Below are positions 50,818-61,554 of a stretch of 64,000 nt of DNA, in pieces (the first letter of the stretch is position 1; every line of letters begins with the position of its first letter). The stretch covers positions 1 through 64,000 of the forward strand of contig NZ_JAUXVR010000006.1 in assembly GCF_030680395.1 (NCBI RefSeq), read 5' to 3'. The notes beneath the pieces are model-generated. The model made no database searches and was not told where the DNA came from. It saw nothing but the letters and a program-made list of their open reading frames with translations. Source of the DNA: Methylobacter sp. (GTDB lineage Bacteria; Pseudomonadota; Gammaproteobacteria; Methylococcales; Methylomonadaceae). The position numbers were made by a program, and so were the translations under genes.

Positions 50818-52302
50818 CTATAAAAAACTACAGTTGTAGATATGCCGTGCCAATGTCGGCAAAAAATCATCTGAATTTGCCGTTAAATCGTCTAAATTAG
50901 ATTTCTGATTAACCAAAAAATATTGTAGTAAAAAACTATTAAAGTCATGTTGTTTTGGTTTCCCTGTATTTTTCTGATGAATTGCATTTATTTTGTCACC
51001 AAAATACTTCATCTTTTCTTTTCCATTCCTATCAAGGATTTTATTTCCATATTTATCCTCTTTATATTCAGGTATTTTTAAAGTAACTAAAATTTTATTA
51101 ACATTATTTTCTATATCTTCAATTTTATTTTCTAATCTATCATCAATTTCTTTTGATATTGAAATTCGGCTCAATAAAATTTCTTCATAAAACTGTGTTT
51201 CTGGAGGTATTTTAAACATAGCCCGCATATTAACCATGAATAAAAAGGCAAGTATGTGAGGATTTAACGGTTCAAGTAAATTAGCATGAGAAGTCCAATT
51301 TCGAGTCATTTTTGATAGCCAAGCGAAAGTATGAATATCCTTGTATTTATACTTTTTATTGGGCTCAATATTTTCTTCCCACTCATGTACAAGTGTTCTT
51401 AAAAACAACCGATATACATCAATGATTGTTTTTATATTCGGTTGTTTTATCGCTAAAAATTGCGATAAAGTATCAAGATAGTTTTTTATATCAGTGTGTT
51501 CTATTTCGATAACGGGTCGATTGGTATCTTTATCTGTCTTGATAAAATCCCTAAATTGAATATTACCGTCCTCACTTTTAATATGTAATTTTAAAAAATC
51601 ACAACCTTCAATAATCCCCCGTCGCAAAACCAAATAATCGTGTTTTTTATTTTTTTCGTACTCTTCTAGCCAATCATTAAGATGCCGCTTGGATTCATTT
51701 AAATTTTTATTGATGGCTTTAGGCGGTTCAATACGGCAACGTCGATAAGCTTCACAAAATCTGTTGTAGGTATTATTTGTTACGCCATCATTTAATTTAT
51801 TGGAATAATTTTCAAGATATTGACATAAACCTTCAATATCTCCTGCATCGATAAATTCAGAGCACTCTTTAACCGTTTCTGCGCTAAACCCATTTGTGAT
51901 AGTACCTAGAATTCCATTAAAAACATCGTCATTACCCTGACTATATGCTTCACGTAATTCATCTATTCGACTGATATTAATATCTGCATTAGCGGTTAAA
52001 AATATAATTTGCTCTTTCGGAAACCCATTCTCCAACAAGTTTAAAAACAAATTCATTCCACTTTCTTGTAAAAACTCTTGCTCGGTAATTCCAAATTGCT
52101 TTGCAAGTTCTTTTACTTTGTCAGTATGCTCTGAATTTTCTAAATTTATATCCAATACAATCAAGTCGAATTGCGTTAAACAATTATTGATAGCTTCTTC
52201 TCCCTCATCGAAGGATGTTTTTACGCAAACCGACCTATTGTTAAACCAGGAAACTTGTTTTTGTTCTGAATACTCGTCTTCCACCCATAATATTTTTAGC
52301 AT
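50818..52302 (-). CDS. Response regulator fused to a putative HEPN RNase domain
   Basis: The 494-residue protein starts MLKILWVEDEYSEQ, a receiver domain with the acidic pocket (Glu8-Asp9), phospho-acceptor Asp51 in LIVLDINLEN and Thr103 in IIFLTANAD; the usual Lys-Pro on the last strand is not apparent. The C-terminal half (about 180-490) is helical and contains RNWTSH (Arg334 to His339), an R-x4-H motif flanked by hydrophobic helices, as in HEPN ribonucleases. It has no DNA-binding domain. The start is 2 bases after the stop of the histidine kinase, so the two are coupled. The base composition is clearly more A+T-rich than the flanks, suggesting transfer. HEPN assignment is by motif only. 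Confidence 0.7.
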   Translation of the reverse strand: MLKILWVEDEYSEQKQVSWFNNRSVCVKTSFDEGEEAINNCLTQFDLIVLDINLENSEHTDKVKELAKQFGITEQEFLQESGMNLFLNLLENGFPKEQIIFLTANADINISRIDELREAYSQGNDDVFNGILGTITNGFSAETVKECSEFIDAGDIEGLCQYLENYSNKLNDGVTNNTYNRFCEAYRRCRIEPPKAINKNLNESKRHLNDWLEEYEKNKKHDYLVLRRGIIEGCDFLKLHIKSEDGNIQFRDFIKTDKDTNRPVIEIEHTDIKNYLDTLSQFLAIKQPNIKTIIDVYRLFLRTLVHEWEENIEPNKKYKYKDIHTFAWLSKMTRNWTSHANLLEPLNPHILAFLFMVNMRAMFKIPPETQFYEEILLSRISISKEIDDRLENKIEDIENNVNKILVTLKIPEYKEDKYGNKILDRNGKEKMKYFGDKINAIHQKNTGKPKQHDFNSFLLQYFLVNQKSNLDDLTANSDDFLPTLARHIYNCSFL

Positions 52303-52304
52303 TT

Positions 52305-53903
52305 TTACTCCACATTGGCTTTGCGTTTTATTTTAAGGCTAGGTAACTCGTTTACTAACAAGTCTTTTTTAAAGAACAAAGTCACCTGAAATTGATTTTT
52401 TTGCTGAGAAATCAATAAACTTTCTTCTGGGTTTTCGGTGTCGTTCAGTTGTTTTAAGTCTTCTTGAATGGCATCCAGGCCTTTCCCTGTGCCTAGCATT
52501 GATTGGCTTTTGTCTTTAACTGGGTTTTGCCAACTACAAGTCAAATACGTTTTGTCGTCGATATTTTTTTCATCAAAAACTAATGTTAAAAATTCATCTT
52601 TATCATGGTCTGCATACTTAAAGGCATTAAACAAAATTTCTGAAAAATAACCAAACAATAGTGCTTCGGCATGGCTTTCTGAAAGAATGAAAACTTTTTT
52701 CCACAGAGGACTTATTTCAGTTATTTGAATCGGCCGCAAATTTTGGTTAACCCATGCAATAGGCCGCAACGACTTGTTGAGTAAAATATCATCTTCAAAT
52801 TTTTGCTTTAAGGCATCAAGACTTACATTTTTCTTGGACAAAATGTTATCGCGGATGCTGTTAAGCCCCGCATAATGTTGATTGAGAAATCGAGCTGCTA
52901 CACGGCTAGCCGCATAATCCAAAATTTCTTCAATGGACTTTGTTTTATCGGCATGATTCTGAGTTCGGCGACAACTTCTAATAAACCGGCGAAATTTTTC
53001 AGGATTTGTGTTTGCGTAACGTTGACGCAATAATTCGCCTTGTAACTTGATGATAATTTCTGAATGATAAGCTTCATGGAGTAATAAAACATCTTTGCGG
53101 CATTCAGGATTATTTTTCAATCGCTCGGCAACTTGATAAATGGTATCTGGAAAAATGACATTACCTAAAGAATGAGTAAATTGTTCAACTAATTTTTGCA
53201 TTCTTGTTTGCAACGATTCTTTTTGTTGAATTAATAACTCAAGTTCATTATTTTTTTCTTCAAGTTCTTTTTTCCTTTCTTTGTTCTTCCTATCAAGACC
53301 GTCAACAGTATTGACAAGCTTTAAATGTACTTTAAGTTGCTTTTCCTCTTCTCTATCCGAAGCATATAAAGATAAAAATCTAATAAACTCCTTAGCTTCA
53401 TAATATTTATTTAAACTATTAGCCAAATTTACTGCAAAAATAAATGCTTTATTTCTCTTGTCATAATCATAAGTGCATATGGATTTATTGTTGAGCGTTG
53501 CCGAATAAGTTTCTAAAGCTTTCTCTGGCTGACCCAGCAAAACATGAGCAGTGGCGCGATTGAAATAAGCTTCTATGTTGTCATCAATTTTAATTGCTTC
53601 GTTATAATCATCAATAGCAAGCTTATATTCATCATCCATCATATGAATATTGCCCTTTTTATAATACGCTTCGGATGTTGGATTTAATGCAATCGCTTTA
53701 TCAATATCGGATAAGGCCAATTCATGACCGTCCTCTGGATATTTTTCACTACGCTCCATATATAAGTCATATGAGGGTAATTGCCCTATAGCCTGAGTCA
53801 GGCGATTAATCTCTTCATTCGTATATCGACCAATTTCCTCACCTTCCTCGTCCGATTCCACTCCCCAGTTTGAGCCATTTGTTAATTCTGTTTTGTGTTG
53901 CAT
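52305..53903 (-). CDS. TPR-containing histidine kinase
   Basis: The 532-residue soluble protein has acidic N-terminal residues, two or three tetratricopeptide repeats (about 60-165: SEAYYKKGNIHMMDDEYKLA, IEAYFNRATAHVLLGQPEKA), a coiled coil (about 205-240), a dimerisation segment with QFTHSLGN (His244, candidate phospho-acceptor) and a C-terminal ATPase: N-box SEILFNAFKYAD (Glu422, Asn426) and glycine-rich GTGKGLDAIQ (471-480). No membrane helix or PAS is present, so it senses something inside the cell, probably through the TPRs. It is the partner of the response regulator 2 bases downstream. A+T-rich. Confidence 0.82.
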   Translation of the reverse strand: MQHKTELTNGSNWGVESDEEGEEIGRYTNEEINRLTQAIGQLPSYDLYMERSEKYPEDGHELALSDIDKAIALNPTSEAYYKKGNIHMMDDEYKLAIDDYNEAIKIDDNIEAYFNRATAHVLLGQPEKALETYSATLNNKSICTYDYDKRNKAFIFAVNLANSLNKYYEAKEFIRFLSLYASDREEEKQLKVHLKLVNTVDGLDRKNKERKKELEEKNNELELLIQQKESLQTRMQKLVEQFTHSLGNVIFPDTIYQVAERLKNNPECRKDVLLLHEAYHSEIIIKLQGELLRQRYANTNPEKFRRFIRSCRRTQNHADKTKSIEEILDYAASRVAARFLNQHYAGLNSIRDNILSKKNVSLDALKQKFEDDILLNKSLRPIAWVNQNLRPIQITEISPLWKKVFILSESHAEALLFGYFSEILFNAFKYADHDKDEFLTLVFDEKNIDDKTYLTCSWQNPVKDKSQSMLGTGKGLDAIQEDLKQLNDTENPEESLLISQQKNQFQVTLFFKKDLLVNELPSLKIKRKANVE

Positions 53904-53960
53904 GTTTCTGCTTATATTTAGTAGGTAATGAAAAGGTCATGCAATCAACATCATATTAAA

Positions 53961-54096
53961 CCCTATATTGGCAATCGCCAACATAGGGAATGTGATTAAT
54001 AGCGGCTTAAGGCATACGACAACGTAAAACGCAAAGTTAACCGTTGCGTGACCAATCGCGAGTTGAAAATGAAACAGCATAATGGTCGCGCAACGG
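53961..54096 (-). other. Two strong intergenic hairpins before the histidine kinase gene
   Basis: Arms CCGTTGCGTGACCA (54041-54054) and TGGTCGCGCAACGG (54083-54096) pair at 13 of 14 positions around a 28-base loop. A second hairpin, CCCTATATTGGC (53961-53972) with GCCAACATAGGG (53977-53988), has 11 of 12 pairs around a 4-base loop. They lie between the Gly-rich membrane protein gene and the kinase start. They could be a terminator, an attenuator or a small structured RNA; the T run after either is short. Confidence 0.6.
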
Positions 54097-54104
54097 TTTG
54101 GCTT

Positions 54105-54545
54105 TTATTTTCGCGGCGACCTAGCCAATTTGTAAATTGCAGCAGCAGTTCCACCTAATGCGATTACTCCACCTCCAATAGCAACTGGTACAGCCCAAGC
54201 TGGCGCCGTACCAATGCCGACAAGAGCAAGTGCAGGGCCAACCCAGCTGCCTATGGCAGCACCGGCAGCGGCAAACGGAACAGTAGCGACCATACCGACA
54301 CCTCCTGATACCAGCCCAACGCTTGAACCGATGACTCCACCAGTCACACCTCCTATTGTTGCCCCAACTGCGCTAATGGTAGCCGTTGCAGAGGTGCCTG
54401 CTGCAATGACACCAATTCTCAATGCAGTGGTACCACCGACAATTGATGCGCCAATTACTATCTTTTGCGCAATTTTTTTCGCATCCCACTGATTGGACTT
54501 AATCAAAGCTTCATTGCTTTTTTCGTGATCATTGAATGAGTTCAT
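54105..54545 (-). CDS. Gly/Ala-rich membrane protein (glycine-zipper type)
   Basis: The 146-residue protein has a hydrophilic N-terminus (about 1-30) followed by about 110 residues of very Gly/Ala/Val-rich hydrophobic sequence with GxxxG zipper spacing (GATIGGVTGGVIGSSVG; VGPALALVGIGTAPAW) forming four probable membrane segments, and a basic C-terminus (KLARSPRK). There is no signal peptide. Such sequences occur in glycine-zipper membrane proteins, bacteriocin-like peptides and membrane-disrupting effectors. It is upstream of the kinase on the same strand, so it may be part of the same system, but 200 bases with hairpins intervene. Confidence 0.6.
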   Translation of the reverse strand: MNSFNDHEKSNEALIKSNQWDAKKIAQKIVIGASIVGGTTALRIGVIAAGTSATATISAVGATIGGVTGGVIGSSVGLVSGGVGMVATVPFAAAGAAIGSWVGPALALVGIGTAPAWAVPVAIGGGVIALGGTAAAIYKLARSPRK

Positions 54546-54974
54546 GTTTGTTTTCCCGGTTGTTGTTGGATTCGTTAAGTTAAATGGTCAATGTACATCA
54601 TTGAGACATTGTAATCGTTACTTTAATATTCAATTTTGAAACGAGAGGGCTCTAAATCTGCCTCATCAACATGGTGTGTAGTATCGGATAAAATTATGTC
54701 GATGTAATGGGAGAACTGTGGGAGTTTTTTTGATTCTATCGGAACCCTTGTCGGTCGCGCTGAGTCGTTCGACAAGGCCTTTAGTCCGAGCTTAACCGAA
54801 GGGCTCAGTGCGAATTGATGAAGTGTTGGTAGAGGCGTGAAATACTGTTGTAACTCCATCCACAAATGACGAATCTTGCCATGACTTGCCGGTCTTTCGC
54901 TCGCGAATGGATGCCAAATTGACCAAAAAGATTTATGCTAGGATGACAACATTGATTAGATAGGAGTCATTACC
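54546..54974. other. Intergenic region with a dispersed repeat
   Basis: About 430 bases separate two divergent genes. It contains repeat copy 54767-54808. An 80-codon minus frame (54623-54865) is built partly from that repeat and is unlikely to be real. The last 20 bases hold the ribosome site TAGGAG of the toxin-antitoxin pair. Confidence 0.5.
54767..54808. repeat. Dispersed repeat, copy A
   Basis: GTTCGACAAGGCCTTTAGTCC, then GAGC, six variable bases and CCGAAGGG. A close direct copy lies at 55622-55665, on the other side of the DUF433/DUF5615 toxin-antitoxin genes. Confidence 0.8.
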
Positions 54975-55196
54975 ATGAGTTTAGAAACAAGAATCACCCA
55001 TAACCCACTTCAGTGCGGCGGCAAACCTTGTGTTCGCGGCATGAGAATCCGCGTCAGCGATATTTTGCAAATGTTGGGCGAAGGCGTAAGTAGCGAAGAA
55101 ATTTTGCAGGATTTCCCTGATTTGGAGCCGCAAGACATTCAAGCTTGCCTGTTGTACGCTGCTCGCCGGGCGAATTTGGAACGCTTGGCGGCATGA
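54975..55196 (+). CDS. DUF433 antitoxin
   Basis: The 73-residue protein contains the DUF433 pattern: RITHNPLQCGGKPCVRGMRI, then VSDILQMLGEGVSSEEILQDFPDLEPQDI, a helix-turn-helix. DUF433 proteins act as antitoxins for DUF5615 PIN-like toxins, the gene that follows with an ATGA overlap. The ribosome site is TAGGAG. Confidence 0.92.
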   Translation: MSLETRITHNPLQCGGKPCVRGMRIRVSDILQMLGEGVSSEEILQDFPDLEPQDIQACLLYAARRANLERLAA

Positions 55197-55549
55197 TTTA
55201 CTGGATTGATGCGCAACTGCCGCCGCAATTGGCGGACTGGCTTAGCCAGACATTTAACGTGGAAGCCTATGCCTTGCGTGACCTGCAATTACGCGATGCC
55301 GAAGATGAACAAATTTTTCAAAGAGAGCGTCAGCAAGGTATCGTCATTATCAGCAAGGACAGCGATTTCGTCGAGATGGTGTTGCGCTTGGGCGCACCTC
55401 CGCAACTACTTTGGGTCACTTGCGGCAACGTCACGAATCGCCGCTTGCAAAACATTTTGATTCAGGTATTTCCTCGCGCTCAGGAATTACTGGTCAAAGG
55501 CGAAGCCGTTGTAGAAATAACCGACCTTGAAACTACGAAAATCTCATGA
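55193..55549 (+). CDS. DUF5615 PIN-like toxin
   Basis: From ATG 55193, which overlaps the antitoxin stop, the protein is 118 residues. It has the Mut7-C/DUF5615 pattern: IDAQLPPQLADWL (first Asp), LRDAEDEQIF (Asp and Glu) and VIISKDSDFVE (Asp-Ser-Asp), the acidic residues of a metal-dependent RNase. Together with DUF433 it forms a type II toxin-antitoxin pair that appears intact. It is flanked by direct repeats about 0.86 kb apart. Confidence 0.9.
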   Translation: MIYWIDAQLPPQLADWLSQTFNVEAYALRDLQLRDAEDEQIFQRERQQGIVIISKDSDFVEMVLRLGAPPQLLWVTCGNVTNRRLQNILIQVFPRAQELLVKGEAVVEITDLETTKIS

Positions 55550-55621
55550 TATTGATAAATAAGACATTGGCCTGTATCAACTATCTTATGAATAGAATGA
55601 TCCGATATTTCCAATGTTGTT

Positions 55622-55665
55622 GTTCGACAAGGCCTTTAGTCCTGAGCGCAGCCGAAGGGTCAGGG
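55622..55665. repeat. Dispersed repeat, copy B
   Basis: The same sequence as copy A (GTTCGACAAGGCCTTTAGTCC, TGAGCGCAG, CCGAAGGGTCAGGG), in direct orientation. Together with copy A it brackets the toxin-antitoxin genes. Confidence 0.8.
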
Positions 55666-55856
55666 CGAACGGGCGGTGGCTTAAGTCAACAGTATTGATC
55701 TACTTTTCACATGCATTGTTAATCAAAAATTAAGCTCTCGATTACCTCAAGATAGAATCAAAATCCTTGACGCCACTACAGATGCGGGTAAAAGCTGTTT
55801 AAGTTATTATTATTTTTCGGTTTCTCACTTAAGACGGGACAGACGCAAGGCTTAAC

Positions 55857-55925
55857 CGTTCGCCCTGAGCCTGTCGAAGGGTGGATGGTTAAGCCGCACA
55901 TGGTTCGACAGGCTCATCACGAACG
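55857..55925. repeat. Inverted repeat built from CCTGTCGAA arms
   Basis: CGTTCGCCCTGAGCCTGTCGAA (55857-55878, split here as CGTTCGCCC and TGAGCCTGTCGAA) and its reverse complement at 55904-55925 agree at 19 of 22 positions, separated by 25 bases. It is the palindromic form of the repeat seen as copies A and B and, degenerate, at about 4177. Confidence 0.8.
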
Positions 55926-55988
55926 GCTTAACCTTAAACTGCCCTTGTTAAATTGAAAGCCCAAAAGCCCATCCCGGAGGTTTCTGTC

Positions 55989-58790
<2,802 letters not shown>

Positions 58791-59162
58791 TCATAACCGT
58801 CCGCTACGCCGCAGCCTTCGGTTAACCTGCCAATGATAGATTTTGGCAAGCAACGGGCGAATCAGCGGCAAGCCGATCAGCCAGGCTATCGGCTTCAACA
58901 CAGGCACTTTGCTCATCAGCAGGATATAGGCATCCATCTCGGACAGAATTCGCTGATTTTCGTCCTGAACGTGCAGTTCGGTTAGCGCCTTGTGAGGATC
59001 GATGCCGATAAGACGCAACTGCTCTTCCCGACCGGTGATGTCGATCCAGCAGACGTTTTCGCCCGCTTTACCGGCGAGTTTTTCATAGGTCGACCTGTCT
59101 TTGACGCATTTTGGACAGGCTCCATCGTAATAAACGTTAATTTTTGCTTTATCCTGATTCAT
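58791..59162 (-). CDS. DCC-family thiol-disulfide oxidoreductase-like protein (DUF393)
   Basis: From ATG 59162 the protein is 123 residues. It opens INVYYDGACPKCVKDRSTY, the DxxCxxC signature of the DUF393/DCC family, with a thioredoxin-like core and a hydrophobic C-terminal region (LKPIAWLIGLPLIRPLLAKIYHW). Family members are thought to be thiol-disulfide oxidoreductases. It is convergent with acnA with no gap and divergent from arginase with only 29 bases between start codons, so the promoters must overlap the coding ends. The upstream frame to 59357 is not credible. Confidence 0.85.
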   Translation of the reverse strand: MNQDKAKINVYYDGACPKCVKDRSTYEKLAGKAGENVCWIDITGREEQLRLIGIDPHKALTELHVQDENQRILSEMDAYILLMSKVPVLKPIAWLIGLPLIRPLLAKIYHWQVNRRLRRSGRL

Positions 59163-59191
59163 GTTTATTGGCTCCGATTGGCGAGAGTGAT

Positions 59192-60058
59192 ATGACACCA
59201 TTACCAACTTTAGGCATAGCATCATGTTTGGGTGGGCCGATGCGTACATGCGGCTATGCGGCAGAAATGCTGCGAGATGAATTTGCCCGGCAACAACCCG
59301 AACAAAAACGCCTGGAGCTCCAGTGGCATATGGTTTATCCTGAAAATAACGGATCAAAGCACGAAAAATTATCCCGGCTGAATCAATCGATAAGCCGCTT
59401 TACCCAATACTGGACGGAGCAAAACCAAGCTTTTCTGGTCATCGGCGGCGATCATTCCTGCGCCTTGGGAACCTGGGGCGGCGTGCTGAACGGATTGCAG
59501 CAGCCCGGTAAACTAGGCCTGATCTGGCTGGATGCACACATGGATGCGCATACTTTTGCTACGTCGCCATCCGGCAATATTCATGGCATGCCGCTGGCTG
59601 CATTGCTTGGACGAGCGGACAAAAAACTGGCGACCCTGTATCCCTCTTCCGATTTTATTAAACCGGAAAACCTCATTTTAATAGGCGTCCGAAGTTATGA
59701 ACCTGAGGAATACGATCTGTTAAAGCAAGCAGCGGTAGACATTGTTTTTGCCAGACAGATTGATGGACTGGCCCAAGTGTTGATTAAAGCCATCGATAAG
59801 CTCAGTCTGTCTTGCCAGGTTATCGGCATCAGCATTGATTTGGATTTTATCGATCCCGACGACGCTCCCGGCGTTGAAACCCCTGCTCAGGGCGGTATCA
59901 AAGCCGGAGAACTGCTCGAAGCGCTTTCGTTGATTAATCGGCACCCGAAAATATGCGGTCTGGAAATCAGCGAATTTAATCCGGAAAACGACTCTGAAAA
60001 TAAGACCTTGCAGTTGATGAAAGCTATTATCGAGGCGTTCTATGGCGAAATGTCATAG
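59192..60058 (+). CDS. rocF: Arginase-family hydrolase
   Basis: From ATG 59192 (MTPLPTLGIASCLGGPM) the protein is 288 residues. The two-manganese site is complete: GGDHS, DAHMDAHT and SIDLDFIDPDDAPG. The overall pattern and E..EFNPEND near the end fit arginase, which yields ornithine and urea; formimidoylglutamase or guanidinobutyrase cannot be excluded. The ornithine cyclodeaminase-type gene 0.5 kb away supports an ornithine-producing role. Its stop overlaps the convergent pterin dehydratase gene by 6 bases. Confidence 0.85.
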   Translation: MTPLPTLGIASCLGGPMRTCGYAAEMLRDEFARQQPEQKRLELQWHMVYPENNGSKHEKLSRLNQSISRFTQYWTEQNQAFLVIGGDHSCALGTWGGVLNGLQQPGKLGLIWLDAHMDAHTFATSPSGNIHGMPLAALLGRADKKLATLYPSSDFIKPENLILIGVRSYEPEEYDLLKQAAVDIVFARQIDGLAQVLIKAIDKLSLSCQVIGISIDLDFIDPDDAPGVETPAQGGIKAGELLEALSLINRHPKICGLEISEFNPENDSENKTLQLMKAIIEAFYGEMS

Positions 60059-60388
60059 CAAGGCGTCGGTCTTGGCCGCCATAATAAAATCGTTAACGTG
60101 CAATCCTTTTATCTTGTGAGACCACCAGGTTACAGTCACCCTGCCCCATTCCGTTAAAATGGCCGGATGATGGTTTTCTTGCAGGCAAAGCGCGCCGATT
60201 TTGTTGGTAAACGACAAGGCATTTTCAAAGTTATCGAACTTGAAGGTTTTTTGTAAGCGCTTGATGCCGTCTATCTCAACAAGTCCCCAGCCTTGTAATT
60301 GCGGCATAAATTCGTCAATTTCCGCCTGAGTGGCCAACGGTGCGCCAATTCTGCATACTTCGCATGTTTTACGGGTCAGTTCAGTCAT
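60053..60388 (-). CDS. phhB: Pterin-4a-carbinolamine dehydratase
   Basis: From ATG 60388 (MTELTRKTCEVCRIG) the protein is 111 residues. The active-site motif is ENHHPAILTEWGRVTVTWWSH, with the conserved His-His-Pro and distal His; it is shown here in parts: ENHHPA and VTVTWWSH. The enzyme dehydrates 4a-hydroxytetrahydrobiopterin in the phenylalanine hydroxylase cycle; related proteins occur in the pterin clusters of methylotrophs. No phhA is in the window. Confidence 0.93.
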   Translation of the reverse strand: MTELTRKTCEVCRIGAPLATQAEIDEFMPQLQGWGLVEIDGIKRLQKTFKFDNFENALSFTNKIGALCLQENHHPAILTEWGRVTVTWWSHKIKGLHVNDFIMAAKTDALL

Positions 60389-60513
60389 AGATGTTTTCCA
60401 AATGCTGCTTTTTGAATGTTCACAGGTTAGAGAAAGCAATATCTTGAATCAATAGGTAGTACCACCAGTCGAGTGGAGATCACTGCGACTGTGAGTTGAA
60501 TCCAGGTGATATT

Positions 60514-61524
60514 TTAAGAGCTCAATAAGCCAAACAAGTTTTTGGGATCATTGAGTTCGGGTATTAAAACTGACTCTGTACCCAAGTGATATTCTTTGGC
60601 CAGTTCATAAACAACCCGAAGTATTGAATAATCTTCCAACGCAAAACCGACCGAATCAAAAAGCGTAATTTCCTGATTATTCTGTCTTCCGGGCTTATGC
60701 TTACAAACCAGCTCCCATAATTCGGCATAGATAAGATCGGCTCCGCATTGTTGCACCTCTCCTTCTACCAAACTTTGGGGTTTATATTCGACCACCAGCT
60801 TGACCTGTTTCAGAAACGCTGCCGATAACTCGGTTTTCCCCGGACTGTCGCCGCCCATCGCATAGATATATGCGCCCGGTGCAATATCCTCAAATTCAAA
60901 CAAGGACTGCCGTTTTTTGGCGGCGGTGGCCGTTATCACAATATCGGCATTGCGCACGGCTTCGACGATATTGCTGCAAGCAATTAAGTTAAATTTTTGT
61001 CCGGCCAGATTTTTTGAGAATTTGATCATCGCCTGCGGATCGGTATCAAAAAAGCGAACTTTCTCCAATTTAAAAAAACCGGCGAATGCCAACACCTGAA
61101 ATTCAGCCTGTGCTCCGGCGCCAATAATGGCTAATGTTTTTGCATCTTCACGGGCGAGATATTTTGCGGCCAGAACACCTGCTGCCGCTGTTCTGAATGC
61201 GGTTAACAAGGTCATTTCGCTGATCATCAGAGGATAACCGCTATCGGCATCGCTTAAGACGCCTATGGCGACAACGTTGAGTTTGCCTTTAAGCGGGTTG
61301 CCGGGATAGCCGTTAACATATTTGAATGTATAAAACTGCCGGTCTGCACAGGGCATCAATTCAATGACGCCACCCCGATAATAGGTTCCGTGACGCGGCG
61401 ATAACATAAACTCGTTCCAACGACCGAAATCTTCTTCTAAAGCGGTAATAACGCGCTTGAAGAAATTTTCCAGGTTAATGATCTGTATCAGTTTCAGGAC
61501 GTCAGTGACGGTAAGAATTTTCAT
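60514..61524 (-). CDS. Ornithine cyclodeaminase/mu-crystallin family protein
   Basis: From ATG 61524 (MKILTVTDV) the protein is 336 residues; the codon at 61533 is TTG. The NAD-binding motif is IIGAGAQAEFQ, preceded by EMTLLTAFRTAAAGVLAAKYLA, and followed by ADIVITATAAKK. Members deaminate ornithine to proline or act as imine/ketimine reductases. The adjacent arginase could supply ornithine. It is 30 bases downstream of the rubredoxin-MBL gene, on the same strand. Confidence 0.87.
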   Translation of the reverse strand: MKILTVTDVLKLIQIINLENFFKRVITALEEDFGRWNEFMLSPRHGTYYRGGVIELMPCADRQFYTFKYVNGYPGNPLKGKLNVVAIGVLSDADSGYPLMISEMTLLTAFRTAAAGVLAAKYLAREDAKTLAIIGAGAQAEFQVLAFAGFFKLEKVRFFDTDPQAMIKFSKNLAGQKFNLIACSNIVEAVRNADIVITATAAKKRQSLFEFEDIAPGAYIYAMGGDSPGKTELSAAFLKQVKLVVEYKPQSLVEGEVQQCGADLIYAELWELVCKHKPGRQNNQEITLFDSVGFALEDYSILRVVYELAKEYHLGTESVLIPELNDPKNLFGLLSS

Positions 61525-61554
61525 TATCTGCAATCGGTTAGGTAACTGAAAGTG

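Larger units (their letters stand above)
55550..55988. other. Intergenic region with two dispersed repeats
   Basis: The gap between the toxin gene and acnA holds repeat copy B (55622-55665) and the long inverted repeat (55857-55925). The acnA ribosome site GGAGG lies at 55976-55980. No gene is seen. Confidence 0.6.

Noticed and set aside
54623-54865. 80-codon minus-strand frame
   Set aside because: It reads through dispersed repeat copy A and lacks a ribosome site.
54919-54944. Promoter TTGACC with TAGGAT before the DUF433 gene
   Set aside because: The spacing is about 14 bases, too short for a standard sigma-70 promoter.
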